A stretch of DNA of 64,000 nt from positions 682,001-746,000 of the forward strand of contig NZ_CP007773.1 of the NCBI RefSeq assembly GCF_000816305.1, given 5' to 3'. This document shows, piece by piece, positions 1 to 11,329 of the stretch. Both the position numbers and the translations under genes were made by a program. Numbering within the stretch: the first letter of the stretch is position 1; every line of letters starts with the position of its first letter. Below the pieces are notes generated by a model. It had not been told where the DNA came from and made no database searches. It saw only the letters and a list, made by a program, of their open reading frames with translations. This DNA comes from Campylobacter subantarcticus LMG 24377. GTDB lineage: Bacteria; Campylobacterota; Campylobacteria; Campylobacterales; Campylobacteraceae.

Positions 1-1
1 T

Positions 2-744
2 TTTGAGTTTTTGATTATCACAAATAAAACTATTGAATATTATGAAAAACTTTTAAATAAAGACTATAATATCATTTTAGTAGGAAAAACTCACTTAGAT
101 AAAAAAAGCATAGAAGAGCAGGTTAGTCATTTTCAATCTTTGGAAATTTTAAATCCAAATGAAATGGTAGATAGGCTTAAGAATGATATATCAGCTAAAA
201 ACATAGAGGTTTTAAAGGCTACATTGCCAAAATTTTATACTTTAAAGCTTAATAAGCTTTTGTCAGAAGATGAGTTAAACATTTTAAAAGATAAATTTTT
301 AAAAAATCCTAACATTACTAGAGTGGAGACTTTTGCAAAAACGCATACAAAAATTTATAAACTTTTGGTTTTGGTGAAATTTTTATTATGGTTTTTCTTG
401 TTTATTATAATATTGCTTAGTTTTGTATTATTGCTTAAACAGATGAAAATTTGGCTTTTCGAGCATACTCAAAGAGTGGAAATCATGTGCTTGCTTGGTG
501 CCCCATTTTGGTTTAGATCTTTTATGCTTTATAAGATAGTTTTTATTGATTGTTTTATAGCATTTTTATTGCTTGTATTATTTTTTACCCAAGTTTATGA
601 TCTTGAATCTATTAAGCTAGCTTTACAAAGTGTAGGCATTAGCTTACCTAAAATAAATATTTTCACGCATTTATTTTTGATTTTTTTAGCAATGCTTTGT
701 GTTTGTTTTGCTTGTGTGAATTTTGTGATGTTTAAGGTTAGAAA

Positions 745-748
<4 letters not shown>
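2..748 (+). CDS. ftsX: Cell division protein FtsX (5' end cut off by window)
   Basis: This is the inner-membrane subunit that pairs with the ATPase FtsE and signals across the membrane to periplasmic murein hydrolase activators. The frame is open to the first bases, so the true start and the first membrane segment lie upstream; the TTG at 11 is probably not the start. What remains is a periplasmic region of about 100 residues, then hydrophobic segments near residues 120-145, 165-195 and 220-240. The charged turn between them (EHTQRVEIMCLLGA) is typical of the FtsX/MacB permease domain. The stop overlaps the next gene by 4 bases (ATGA). That neighbour is an EnvC-like activator, which supports the identification. 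Confidence rests on family shape and context. Confidence 0.85.
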
Positions 749-2698
<1,950 letters not shown>

Positions 2699-2711
2699 TT
2701 AAGGATAAATA

Positions 2712-2930
2712 ATGAGAGTAGAACAAGTAGCTGCAAAAGCACTAAAAAAATTAAAAGATGATAGATATAAATTAGCTCTTGTAGTGGCTAAAAGAGCTGA
2801 AGAGCTTGCAAATGGCGCAGAACCTTTAGTAAATTTAGATAAAAATAAATATAAATATACTGATATTGCTTTACATGAGATAGCAGAAGATAAAATTGTA
2901 TTAGAGGGATTTATTGAAGCTGATAAATGA
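2712..2930 (+). CDS. rpoZ: RNA polymerase omega subunit
   Basis: A small subunit that helps assembly of the beta' subunit of RNA polymerase and takes part in ppGpp responses in some bacteria. The 72-residue product starts [14 protein letters not shown] and contains [15 protein letters not shown], the conserved omega core. AAGGAT precedes the start. It lies directly ahead of the spoT/rel gene, a very common rpoZ-spoT pairing, and its last 17 bases overlap the TTG start of that gene. Confidence 0.95.
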   Translation: MRVEQVAAKALKKLKDDRYKLALVVAKRAEELANGAEPLVNLDKNKYKYTDIALHEIAEDKIVLEGFIEADK

Positions 2931-5103
2931 TGAGTTGTTGTTAGACAAACTTGTTGATGATGTAAAAAATTGTAAGAATTTGCAAAGAGCAAAAGAAATT
3001 CTTTTTATGGTTTTCCCTCAATCTGTTGTTTTGGAAAAAGCAGTGGATTTTTGTATTCAAAAACATGAAGGGCAATTTAGAAAAAGTGGTGAGCCATATG
3101 CTGTGCATCCTATTTTAGTAGCTTCTTTTGTGGCTTTTTTAAGCCCTGTGCAGTCTATGATTATAGCTGCATTATTGCATGATGTATTAGAAGATACAAA
3201 GTGTAATGAAGAAGAATTGAGTTTAAATTTTGGTGAAGAAGTAACCAAATTGGTTCAAGGTTTGACTAAAATAGTTAGCATTAGAGAAGATCATCTTACA
3301 CGATCTAATTCCAATGAAAAACTTGCAAAATCTGCTTTAACTTTTAGAAATATGCTTCTAGCTGGTGTTGAAGATGTAAGTGTACTTGTAATAAAGCTTT
3401 GCGATAGATTGCATAATATGCTTACTTTAAATTTTTTAAGAGAAGATAAACAAAAAAGAATTAGCGAAGAAACCTTAGTAGTATATGCACCTATAGCCCA
3501 TAGACTTGGAATCTCAAGTATAAAAAATTTGCTTGAGGATTTAAGTTTTAAATTTTTACTTCCTGATGAATATGCACAAATTGATAATTATATCAATGCA
3601 AAAGATCAACAAATTCAACTTGGATTTAATGAATTTATTACAAAAATTGAGATGTTATTTTTAGAAAATGGTTTTAGACAAGGTAGCTTCATTGTGCATA
3701 AAAGAATTAAGCATAATTATTCTATTTATTTAAAAATGCAAAGAAAAGGTGTGGGGCTTGATGAAGTTTTAGACCTCTTAGGTGTAAGAATTTTGGTTGA
3801 AAAAGTTTATGATTGTTATTTGGCTTTGGGAATTTTACATACGCGTTTTAATCCTTTAATCTCAAGATTTAAAGACTATATAGCCTTGCCAAAACAAAAT
3901 GGGTATCAAACTTTACACACAACGCTTTTTGATGCAAAAAATATTATAGAAGCTCAAATTCGCACCTTTGATATGCATAAAACTGCTGAATTTGGCGTAG
4001 CAGCGCACTGGAAATATAAAGAAGGAAATATAACAACACCAAATTTAGATTGGCTTGCAGATATTTCTATGCATGGAAAAGAAGATGGTAATGTTGTGCA
4101 AGATTGCGATGCTATTGAACTTTATGAATATGCAAAAGATAGTTTATATATAGAAGATATTGCAGTGTACTCTCCAAAGGGAGAAATTTTTACTTTACCG
4201 CGTGGAGCTACGGCTTTAGATTTTGCTTATGAGGTTCATACTAAAGTAGGGCTTCATGCTAAAACTGCTTTTGTAAATCGCATGAGAGTGCCACTTTTAA
4301 CTGTACTCAAAAATGGAGATATAGTTAGTATTGAAACTTCAGAAGAAGAATTTTATAGATGTTCATGGATAGATAGTGTAAAAACAGGAAAGGCTAGAGC
4401 CAGCATAAGAGATTTTTGTAAGCAAAAGAAAAAAGAATTAAATAATAAAATCGCCATAAATCTTTTATCTACGGTATTTAACAAAGATTCTAAACTTATA
4501 GAAGAATGGCTTGAAAAAGAAAATTTTAATAAAAAACTTAGACAAATTGCTTTAGACTTTAATTATTTTAAGGATGTAATTATAGCTCTGAGAAAGTATA
4601 TGGGGCAAAACCAAGCGGCTAAATTTGAGCAAAATGAGCAAAAATTTGAAAATATAGTAATTGGTTCTAATTATAAAATAACCACGATTAATTTTGATTA
4701 TTGTTGTAGACCTAAAAGAGGAGATGAGATCATTGCTTTTAGACACTCAGCTGGAGCAACAATACACCATAAGCTTTGTGAACATGCAGTGAAAATGATA
4801 GAAAATAACAAAGAAATGATTTTTGTTTTTTGGAATGATAGTTCGATAAAAAGTTACAAAATTATTGTTTCAATAGAAAATAAAAAAGGCTCTTTAGCAG
4901 ATTTTTTAACTACTTTAGCTAAAATGCAGATTAATGTTTTAAGTATTAATTCAGCCGATTCAGAACCTGTGGTGGCAAATTATTTTGAAGTGCAGGTTGA
5001 ACTGCCTAATAATATGGATGTCGAAAGCGTAAAAGAAAGATTAAAGGCTAGATATAAAATTTTAGACTTTACATCTTTAAATGATGCATATAATAATCAC
5101 TAA
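2914..5103 (+). CDS. spoT: Bifunctional (p)ppGpp synthetase/hydrolase, Rel/SpoT family
   Basis: Makes and degrades the stringent-response alarmone (p)ppGpp. Domains in order: HD hydrolase (H89-D90 in [10 protein letters not shown], later RLHNMLTL), synthetase around residues 230-360, TGS from about 420 ([18 protein letters not shown]), and a C-terminal ACT-like domain from about 655. The synthetase carries RFKDY, the RxKD version typical of bifunctional enzymes and unlike the ExDD of RelA-type synthetases. The start is taken as TTG at 2914 because the HD domain begins soon after and an AGAGGG site sits about five bases upstream inside rpoZ. The 17-base overlap suggests translational coupling. 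At 729 residues it is full length. Confidence 0.95.
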   Translation: MKLINDELLLDKLVDDVKNCKNLQRAKEILFMVFPQSVVLEKAVDFCIQKHEGQFRKSGEPYAVHPILVASFVAFLSPVQSMIIAALLHDVLEDTKCNEEELSLNFGEEVTKLVQGLTKIVSIREDHLTRSNSNEKLAKSALTFRNMLLAGVEDVSVLVIKLCDRLHNMLTLNFLREDKQKRISEETLVVYAPIAHRLGISSIKNLLEDLSFKFLLPDEYAQIDNYINAKDQQIQLGFNEFITKIEMLFLENGFRQGSFIVHKRIKHNYSIYLKMQRKGVGLDEVLDLLGVRILVEKVYDCYLALGILHTRFNPLISRFKDYIALPKQNGYQTLHTTLFDAKNIIEAQIRTFDMHKTAEFGVAAHWKYKEGNITTPNLDWLADISMHGKEDGNVVQDCDAIELYEYAKDSLYIEDIAVYSPKGEIFTLPRGATALDFAYEVHTKVGLHAKTAFVNRMRVPLLTVLKNGDIVSIETSEEEFYRCSWIDSVKTGKARASIRDFCKQKKKELNNKIAINLLSTVFNKDSKLIEEWLEKENFNKKLRQIALDFNYFKDVIIALRKYMGQNQAAKFEQNEQKFENIVIGSNYKITTINFDYCCRPKRGDEIIAFRHSAGATIHHKLCEHAVKMIENNKEMIFVFWNDSSIKSYKIIVSIENKKGSLADFLTTLAKMQINVLSINSADSEPVVANYFEVQVELPNNMDVESVKERLKARYKILDFTSLNDAYNNH

Positions 5104-5115
5104 AAAAGGTTTTTT

Positions 5116-6318
5116 ATGGATATTAACAAAATTATTAAAGAAATTAAAAGAGGAATTGTAGAAATTATTGATGAGGAAAGATTAGTTTCTTTGGTAAAGA
5201 ATTACTATGAAAAAGGTGAAAACTTTTTTGTAAAAGCTGGTTTTGATCCAACAGCGGCTGATTTGCACTTAGGACACACAGTAGTTTTGAATAAGATGGC
5301 TTTGCTTCAAAAGCATGGTGCTATTGTTCAGTTTTTAATAGGCGATTTTACTGCGCAAATAGGCGATCCTACAGGAAAAAGCGCAACGAGAAAAAAACTT
5401 GACAAAGAAGAGGTATTAAAAAATGCTAAAACTTACGAAGAACAAGTTTTTAAAATTCTAGATCCTAGTAAAACTCAAATTCATTTTAATTCTACATGGT
5501 TAAATGAATTAGGCGCGAGTGGTATAGTGGAGTTAACTTCAACTTTTAGTGTTGCTAGAATGCTTGAAAGAGATGATTTTACTAAGCGTTTTAAAGAGCA
5601 AAGCTCTATATCAATTTGTGAGTTTTTGTATCCACTTTTGCAAGGTTATGATAGTGTAGCTTTAAAAAGTGACATAGAAATGGGTGGAACTGATCAAAAG
5701 TTTAATCTTTTGATGGGCAGGCAGCTTCAAAGGATGTATGGCTGTAAAAAAGAACAAGCAGTTGTGATGATGCCATTACTTGAAGGTCTTGATGGTGTAA
5801 ACAAAATGAGTAAAAGCTTGGGAAATTATATCGGTGTGAGTGAAGATGCAAAAGATATGTATGCTAAAGTTTTAAGTATAAGTGATGAATTAATGTTTAG
5901 ATATTATGAGCTTTTGAGTGAAAAAAGTTTAATGGAAATTTCGCAAATTAAAGAAGATATTAACAATGGTTTGTTGCATCCTAAAAAAGCTAAAGAAAAC
6001 TTGGCTGTAGAAATTATTATGCGTTTTCACTCTAACGAATGTGCATTAAAAGCTAAAGAAGAATTTGATAAAGTTCATAGTGCAAAAGAGTTTCCTAGTG
6101 ATATGCCAAGTTTTACTTTAGATGGTAGAATTTGGTTGGCAAAAGCCATAGTGGAATGTAAAATGGAAAGTTCTACTTCAGCTGCAAGAAGACTGATTAA
6201 TTCAAACGCGGTAAGTATTAATGGTGAAAAAGTTCAAGATGAACAACTCCAGCTAGAAAATGGTGAATATGTTTTACAAGTTGGAAAAAGAAAATTTGCG
6301 AAATTAAAGGTTGTATGA
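5116..6318 (+). CDS. tyrS: Tyrosyl-tRNA synthetase
   Basis: Charges tRNA-Tyr; class I enzyme, 400 residues. Visible signatures are the HIGH-type motif DLHLGHTVV near residue 50, the tyrosine-binding region GYDSVALKSDIEMGGTDQKFN, the KMSKS loop NKMSKSLGNY near residue 232, and a C-terminal S4 RNA-binding domain (SAARRLINSNAVSINGEKV). It follows spoT after 12 bases, and its TGA overlaps the ATG of the next gene, so it sits inside the operon. Confidence 0.97.
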   Translation: MDINKIIKEIKRGIVEIIDEERLVSLVKNYYEKGENFFVKAGFDPTAADLHLGHTVVLNKMALLQKHGAIVQFLIGDFTAQIGDPTGKSATRKKLDKEEVLKNAKTYEEQVFKILDPSKTQIHFNSTWLNELGASGIVELTSTFSVARMLERDDFTKRFKEQSSISICEFLYPLLQGYDSVALKSDIEMGGTDQKFNLLMGRQLQRMYGCKKEQAVVMMPLLEGLDGVNKMSKSLGNYIGVSEDAKDMYAKVLSISDELMFRYYELLSEKSLMEISQIKEDINNGLLHPKKAKENLAVEIIMRFHSNECALKAKEEFDKVHSAKEFPSDMPSFTLDGRIWLAKAIVECKMESSTSAARRLINSNAVSINGEKVQDEQLQLENGEYVLQVGKRKFAKLKVV

Positions 6319-7415
6319 TGAGTTTTAAAACTTTAAAAATTGGAAAGCATGAGATAAAATATCCTATATTTCAAGGTGGTATGGGTCTTGGTATAAGCTG
6401 GGATAGACTTGCTTCTGCAGTTTCTTTAAATGGTGGTTTGGGGATTATTTCTTCAGTGGGAACTGGGTATTATGAAAATAGAACACACATTGACAAAGAA
6501 TTAAACGCAAAGCCTTATGGTAGTGATAATTTTTACTCTAAAGCGGGCTTGAAAGCTTTGATAGATAATGCTAGAAAGGTTTGCAAAGATGCGCCTTTAG
6601 GCTGTAATATCTTATACGCAAGTAATAATTATGCACAAATTGCTCGTAATGCTTGTGAGGTTGGTTTTAATGTGATAGTTTCAGGAGCAGGGCTTCCTAC
6701 AAATTTGCCTGAATTTACACAAGATTATCCTGATGTTGCTTTGGTGCCCATTGTATCATCAGCTAAAGCTTTAAAAATTATTTGTAAAAGATGGCAAAGT
6801 AGATATAATCGTTTGCCTGATGCAGTTATTGTTGAAGGGCCAAAAAGCGGAGGACATCAAGGTTTTACGTATGAACAATGTTTAATGGATGAGTATCAAT
6901 TAGAAAATGTGGTACCACAAGTTGCACAAGAAATTAAAAGTTGGGGTGATATGCCACTAATTGCTGCAGGTGGAATTTGGGATAAGCAAGATATAGAAAA
7001 AATGATTTCTTTAGGTGCAAGTGGTGTTCAAATGGGAACTCGTTTTATAGGAACTTTTGAATGTGATGCAAGTGATAATTTTAAACAAATATTGCTTGAT
7101 TGTAAAAAAGAAGATATTGAGCTTTTAAAATCTCCAGTTGGATATCCTGCAAGAGGAGTAAGGACTAATCTTTTAAATTTGGTAGATAGAAGAATGGGGC
7201 CAAAAATTTCTTGTGTGAGTAATTGTGTTGCACCATGTGGTAGAGGTAAAGAAGCTACTAAAGTGGGCTATTGCATAGCAGATAGATTATATGATGCTTG
7301 GAGTGGTAAAAAAGATACAGGCTTGTTTTTTACCGGTGCAAATGGATATAGGCTTGAAAAACTTATCAGCGTAGAAGAGCTAATGAAAAAATTAGTTAAT
7401 GGCGAAGATGCTTAG
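6315..7415 (+). CDS. Nitronate monooxygenase-like FMN-dependent TIM-barrel protein
   Basis: Member of the NMO/2-nitropropane dioxygenase flavoprotein family, which also includes FabK enoyl reductases. Visible family features are the N-terminal FQGGMGLGISWDRLASAV, the substrate-loop GPKSGGHQGF and the FMN phosphate-binding AAGGIWDKQDIEKMISLGASGVQMGTRF. A cysteine-rich C-terminal stretch (SCVSNCVAPCGRG) is notable and might bind metal, which is only a guess. The physiological substrate cannot be told from sequence. Two ATGs are possible (6315 and 6318), both overlapping the tyrS stop. The last 17 bases overlap the amidase gene. Confidence 0.8.
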   Translation: MMSFKTLKIGKHEIKYPIFQGGMGLGISWDRLASAVSLNGGLGIISSVGTGYYENRTHIDKELNAKPYGSDNFYSKAGLKALIDNARKVCKDAPLGCNILYASNNYAQIARNACEVGFNVIVSGAGLPTNLPEFTQDYPDVALVPIVSSAKALKIICKRWQSRYNRLPDAVIVEGPKSGGHQGFTYEQCLMDEYQLENVVPQVAQEIKSWGDMPLIAAGGIWDKQDIEKMISLGASGVQMGTRFIGTFECDASDNFKQILLDCKKEDIELLKSPVGYPARGVRTNLLNLVDRRMGPKISCVSNCVAPCGRGKEATKVGYCIADRLYDAWSGKKDTGLFFTGANGYRLEKLISVEELMKKLVNGEDA

Positions 7416-9267
7416 AATATTTTTTGTTGTTTTGTTTTTTTATCTTAATGTTTTTGCTAATGTAGAAATTAAGAAATTTGACCAATTTTTTTTAACTTCC
7501 AATTCAGAAGAAAAACTACAATTGCATCAACAATTAAAATCTTTGTATATACAAAGTGTGATTAATGATAATAATGAAGAAAAAAATGAGATTTTAAAAA
7601 GATTAATTATAAGTTCAAATTCTTTAGGCTTTGATGATAAAGCTTACGTGCAAGAGCTTGAAGAAAGTGGAGTAAGCGAAGAAGAAATTTCACGTTTAAA
7701 AAATGCATTAAGGGTTATACAGGATCAAAAAATAAAAAAAGAACAGGTAAAAAATAAAACTAGTACCACTACAATATCTATTAATAAAAAAGAAGATAAA
7801 AAAGAAGATAAAAAAGAAGATAAAAAAGAAGATAAAAAAACTTCGGTGCAAAAAGAGCTTTTTGTGCTCGATGTTAAAAAATTAGATAATGGTATCTTAC
7901 TTGATTTGAGTGAAAGAATCAACCAAAAAGATATTAAAAACTTTACTCTTAAAGGTGATAATAATTTTCGTTATGTTGCAGATTTTGATGGAATTTTAAA
8001 AGGACCTAAGAAAAATTTCGAATTTAAAGATTTTGATATTATTGTGTCACAATTTAATCCAACAAGTATGCGTTTGGTTTTAAGTTCAAAAAAAGAGTTA
8101 AAGGTAAAAATAGAGCTTAAAGATCAAAGCCTTTTTATGGGACTTGAAAAAGTAGAAAAAAAAGAAGAGCTCAAGCCTATAGTTAAAAGACAAGATAAAG
8201 TTAAAAAAACAGAAGTTAAAAACAAACCTTTGTATGTTTTAAAATCAAGTAAAGATAAAAATGGTATTAATCTAAAATTAAATAACGATATTGAATTTGA
8301 AGACATTAAAATCAATTCTTTTAAAGATGGTAAAATATATCGTTCTATTGTGAGTTTTGAAGCTATTTTAGAAGGCGATAGAAAAAAAATTGATATTAAT
8401 AGAAATCAATCCATTACGATAGTGCAGTTTAATAAAACAACAGTAAGAGTTGTTTTAAATTCTACTAGTGATTTTAAAACTAATCTTGATTTGGATGATG
8501 AGGATTTATTTATAGGTTTTGAAAAAAAGGCTAAAAAAACGCTAAATAAAACTTCTTCAAAAACGACAAAGGCTACCATTAAAAAATCAGGGAAAATCAT
8601 AGTGATTGATCCAGGTCATGGGGGTAAAGATCCAGGTACTTTAGGAGATAAAGGTGTTAAAGAAAAAGATGTAGTTTTAAGTGTGGCTTTAAAACTTGGT
8701 AATGAGCTTAAAAAACGCGGATATAAAATTTATTATACTAGGAGTACAGATAAATTTATAAATTTAAGAGATAGGACTTCTATGGCTAATGAAAAAATGG
8801 CAGATTTATTTATTTCTATTCACGCAAATGCAGCTCCAAATAAACAAAGAGCTAAAACTTTACAAGGTATTGAAACTTTCTTTTTATCGCCTGCAAGAAG
8901 TGAAAGAAGTAAAAAGGCTGCCGAATTAGAAAACCAATCAGATTTTGAAGAGATGAATTATTTTTCCAAGCAAACCTTTTTGAATTTTTTAAATCGCGAA
9001 AAAATAGTTGCTTCAAATAAATTAGCTATTGATGTACAAAAAAAGATTTTAAGTAATGTAAGAAAAAAATATAAAGTTGTTGATGGTGGAGTCAGAGAAG
9101 CTCCTTTTTGGGTTTTAGTGGGTGCACAAATGCCTGCTATATTAATTGAAACAGGTTATATTAGTCATCCTAGCGAAAGAAATCGATTGTTAAATAAAAA
9201 TTTTCAAGAATTATTGGCTATTGGTATTGCCAATGGTATAGAAAGTTATTTTTATAAAAATCAATGA
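7399..9267 (+). CDS. amiA: N-acetylmuramoyl-L-alanine amidase (AmiA/AmiC type) with two AMIN-like regions
   Basis: Periplasmic zinc amidase that removes stem peptides from glycan strands, probably during septum splitting. After a signal peptide (residues 1-22) come a helical region, a low-complexity KEDK linker, two similar beta-rich AMIN-like segments (about 150-245 and 280-375) and the Amidase_3 domain from about 400. Catalytic-domain marks include [16 protein letters not shown], the SIHANAAP segment and [13 protein letters not shown]. The start could be the ATG at 7399 or the one at 7408; 7399 overlaps the previous gene. Its place in one operon with FtsX and an EnvC-like protein suggests that they regulate it. 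Duplicated AMIN-like regions are my reading of the internal similarity. Confidence 0.92.
   Translation: MAKMLRIFFVVLFFYLNVFANVEIKKFDQFFLTSNSEEKLQLHQQLKSLYIQSVINDNNEEKNEILKRLIISSNSLGFDDKAYVQELEESGVSEEEISRLKNALRVIQDQKIKKEQVKNKTSTTTISINKKEDKKEDKKEDKKEDKKTSVQKELFVLDVKKLDNGILLDLSERINQKDIKNFTLKGDNNFRYVADFDGILKGPKKNFEFKDFDIIVSQFNPTSMRLVLSSKKELKVKIELKDQSLFMGLEKVEKKEELKPIVKRQDKVKKTEVKNKPLYVLKSSKDKNGINLKLNNDIEFEDIKINSFKDGKIYRSIVSFEAILEGDRKKIDINRNQSITIVQFNKTTVRVVLNSTSDFKTNLDLDDEDLFIGFEKKAKKTLNKTSSKTTKATIKKSGKIIVIDPGHGGKDPGTLGDKGVKEKDVVLSVALKLGNELKKRGYKIYYTRSTDKFINLRDRTSMANEKMADLFISIHANAAPNKQRAKTLQGIETFFLSPARSERSKKAAELENQSDFEEMNYFSKQTFLNFLNREKIVASNKLAIDVQKKILSNVRKKYKVVDGGVREAPFWVLVGAQMPAILIETGYISHPSERNRLLNKNFQELLAIGIANGIESYFYKNQ
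7789..7836 (+). repeat. In-frame 12-bp tandem repeat (4 units) in amiA
   Basis: Four perfect copies of AAAGAAGATAAA encode a repeated Lys-Glu-Asp-Lys linker between the N-terminal region and the first AMIN-like segment. The unit is a multiple of three, so copy changes would alter linker length without shifting the frame. Confidence 0.9.
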
Positions 9268-11099
9268 AAAAGGCAAATATTATCATCAAAAACAATACAC
9301 CTTTTTCTTTGGATTTTGATGATTATTACTTTAATTCTAGTGATGGCTTGAGTGAAAGTGAATTTATCTATACTAATGCTTTTGAATTTCAAGCAAAACA
9401 AACTATTGTTGCAGAACTTGGTTTTGGTATAGGTTTGAATTTTTTTCTTACTCTAAAACGTTTCGTAAAAGAAAAAAAAGAAAATCAAAGACTGTTTTAT
9501 ATTAGTTTTGAAAATTTTTACATAGAAAAAGATAAGTTAAGAGAAATTTATAAAAACCTTGGTTTTTATGAGGAATTTAAAGATTTTTTAGAACAGTTTT
9601 TAAAATTTTATCCTCCTTGTAAAGATGGAGTTTATAGGTTTTATTTTCAAGATTGTTTTTTGGACTTGGTGTTTGGTAATGCTAAAGAAAAGTTGCAAAA
9701 TTTAGACTTTAAAGCCGATTATTGGTATTTAGATGGTTTTGCACCTGCTAAAAATCAAGAGATGTTTAATGAGGATATTATAAATAAAGTTGCTAGAAAT
9801 TCAAAAATAAACGCTAAGGTTTTAACGTTTTCTTCTGCAAGTGTTTTAAAAAAAGCTTTAATTAACAATAATTTTCAAATTCAAAAGATAAAAGGTTTCA
9901 GAAAAAGGGAAATGATACAAGCTATTTTTAATGGCCTTAATTTTGAAGATAAATTTGCTTATTTCAATACCCCGTATTTAAAGAAGAGTGTTCAAAAAAT
10001 AGCTATTATTGGAGCAGGTATAGCTGGTGCGAGTATAGCCTATGAACTTTCTTTAAGAAATGTCCAAGTTGATGTTTTTGAAAAAGAAAATTCATTAGGT
10101 AAGGGTGCTTCTGGAAATATCAATGGAATTTTAAGTTCTTTGATTTTAAAACCTGATGTTGTATTGGGCGAGTTTTCGCAATATACTTTTTTAGAAGCGA
10201 GTAGGTTTTATAGACAAATTTTAAATTTAAATCCACAAGGGGTTTATGAATTTGCTCATAATGAGCTTATGCAAGAGCGTTTTGATAGTCAAAAAAATAA
10301 TATTTTATTTGAAATTACCAATAATCAAGCTTTTTTAAAGGATGGAGCATGTATAAAACCCCAAGATATTGTAAAAACACTTTTGCAAAAAAGTAAGGCT
10401 AGGGTGTTTTTTGAGTATGAATTTTTAAATTATTCCTATGAGAATGAAAAATTTTCTTTACAATTTAGTCATAAAAAAAAATTAAAAGATTATGATATAT
10501 TAATTTATGCTCAAGGTGCTGATGTTAGGAAATTTTTAGAGTATAAGTATATGAAATTAAGTAGTGTTAGGGGTCAATGTACTCACCTAAAACCATTTTT
10601 AAAAAATACTCATGCCTTATCTTCAAAAGGCTATATTTGCCCTATCAATGATGAATTAAATTTACAACTCATTGGTGCAAGTTATGACAGGCTTAATCAA
10701 AATGCAAGGCTTTTAAAAAATGATGATTTGCAAAATATTGAAAATATAAAAGAATTTTTGCATGATGAAAATTTAGAAATTATGAGTGGGAAAGTAGGAT
10801 TTAGATCGTATTCTAACGATAGATTTGCTATAATAGGTCAAGCGTATGATGAAGATTTTTATTTACAAAATTACAAAGCACTTTTATGGCATAAAAATAA
10901 AAGTCAAGCAACACCAAATGATTTTATTCCTCTGTATTTTTCTATTGCTCATGGATCTAGGGCTTTTGCTAGTGCTATTATTGGAGCAAGAATACTTAGT
11001 GCGCTAATCTTTGATGAGCCAAAAATAGAAAAAGATTTTTTACATGCTATTCATCCTGCAAGATTTTTAATCAGAATGTTAAAAAAAGGAAAAAAATAA
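9264..11099 (+). CDS. mnmC: Bifunctional tRNA wobble-uridine enzyme MnmC
   Basis: Carries out the last steps of mnm5(s2)U34 synthesis in tRNA: FAD-dependent removal of the carboxymethyl group, then SAM-dependent methylation. The N-terminal methyltransferase half (about 1-240) shows [15 protein letters not shown] and [16 protein letters not shown]. The C-terminal oxidoreductase half starts with the dinucleotide-binding motif [17 protein letters not shown] near residue 248. The length of 611 suits the fused form. It overlaps amiA by 4 bases and ends the conserved operon; the accessory surface island begins just after it. Confidence 0.95.
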   Translation: MKKANIIIKNNTPFSLDFDDYYFNSSDGLSESEFIYTNAFEFQAKQTIVAELGFGIGLNFFLTLKRFVKEKKENQRLFYISFENFYIEKDKLREIYKNLGFYEEFKDFLEQFLKFYPPCKDGVYRFYFQDCFLDLVFGNAKEKLQNLDFKADYWYLDGFAPAKNQEMFNEDIINKVARNSKINAKVLTFSSASVLKKALINNNFQIQKIKGFRKREMIQAIFNGLNFEDKFAYFNTPYLKKSVQKIAIIGAGIAGASIAYELSLRNVQVDVFEKENSLGKGASGNINGILSSLILKPDVVLGEFSQYTFLEASRFYRQILNLNPQGVYEFAHNELMQERFDSQKNNILFEITNNQAFLKDGACIKPQDIVKTLLQKSKARVFFEYEFLNYSYENEKFSLQFSHKKKLKDYDILIYAQGADVRKFLEYKYMKLSSVRGQCTHLKPFLKNTHALSSKGYICPINDELNLQLIGASYDRLNQNARLLKNDDLQNIENIKEFLHDENLEIMSGKVGFRSYSNDRFAIIGQAYDEDFYLQNYKALLWHKNKSQATPNDFIPLYFSIAHGSRAFASAIIGARILSALIFDEPKIEKDFLHAIHPARFLIRMLKKGKK

Positions 11100-11329
11100 T
11101 TTATTATTTTAAATGCTTTTATACTTTATCTCCCAAGACATACAAACCATTATAATACTTTAGGTATTATGTTAATATTTTATTTTATAAATTTTCTTTA
11201 ATTAAAAATTTATAATTTCAATGTTAGTATTGCATTGTTATTAATAATATATTTGTAGTAATTGCTGCAACATATATAAACAAACACAGGCTGATTAAAT
11301 ATATTAATTATTTTGAAAGGACTTTTTCA
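11100..11329 (+). promoter_or_regulatory. 230-bp intergenic region upstream of the phase-variable surface gene
   Basis: Very AT-rich. Two perfect TATAAT hexamers occur at 11151-11156 and 11211-11216 and are candidate -10 boxes. The first overlaps a short inverted repeat, ATAATAC (11152-11158) and GTATTAT (11164-11170), separated by 5 bases, which could be an operator. The RBS GAAAGGA ends at 11321, eight bases before the ATG at 11330. I see no clear terminator for mnmC here. The true promoter cannot be chosen from sequence alone. Confidence 0.4.
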
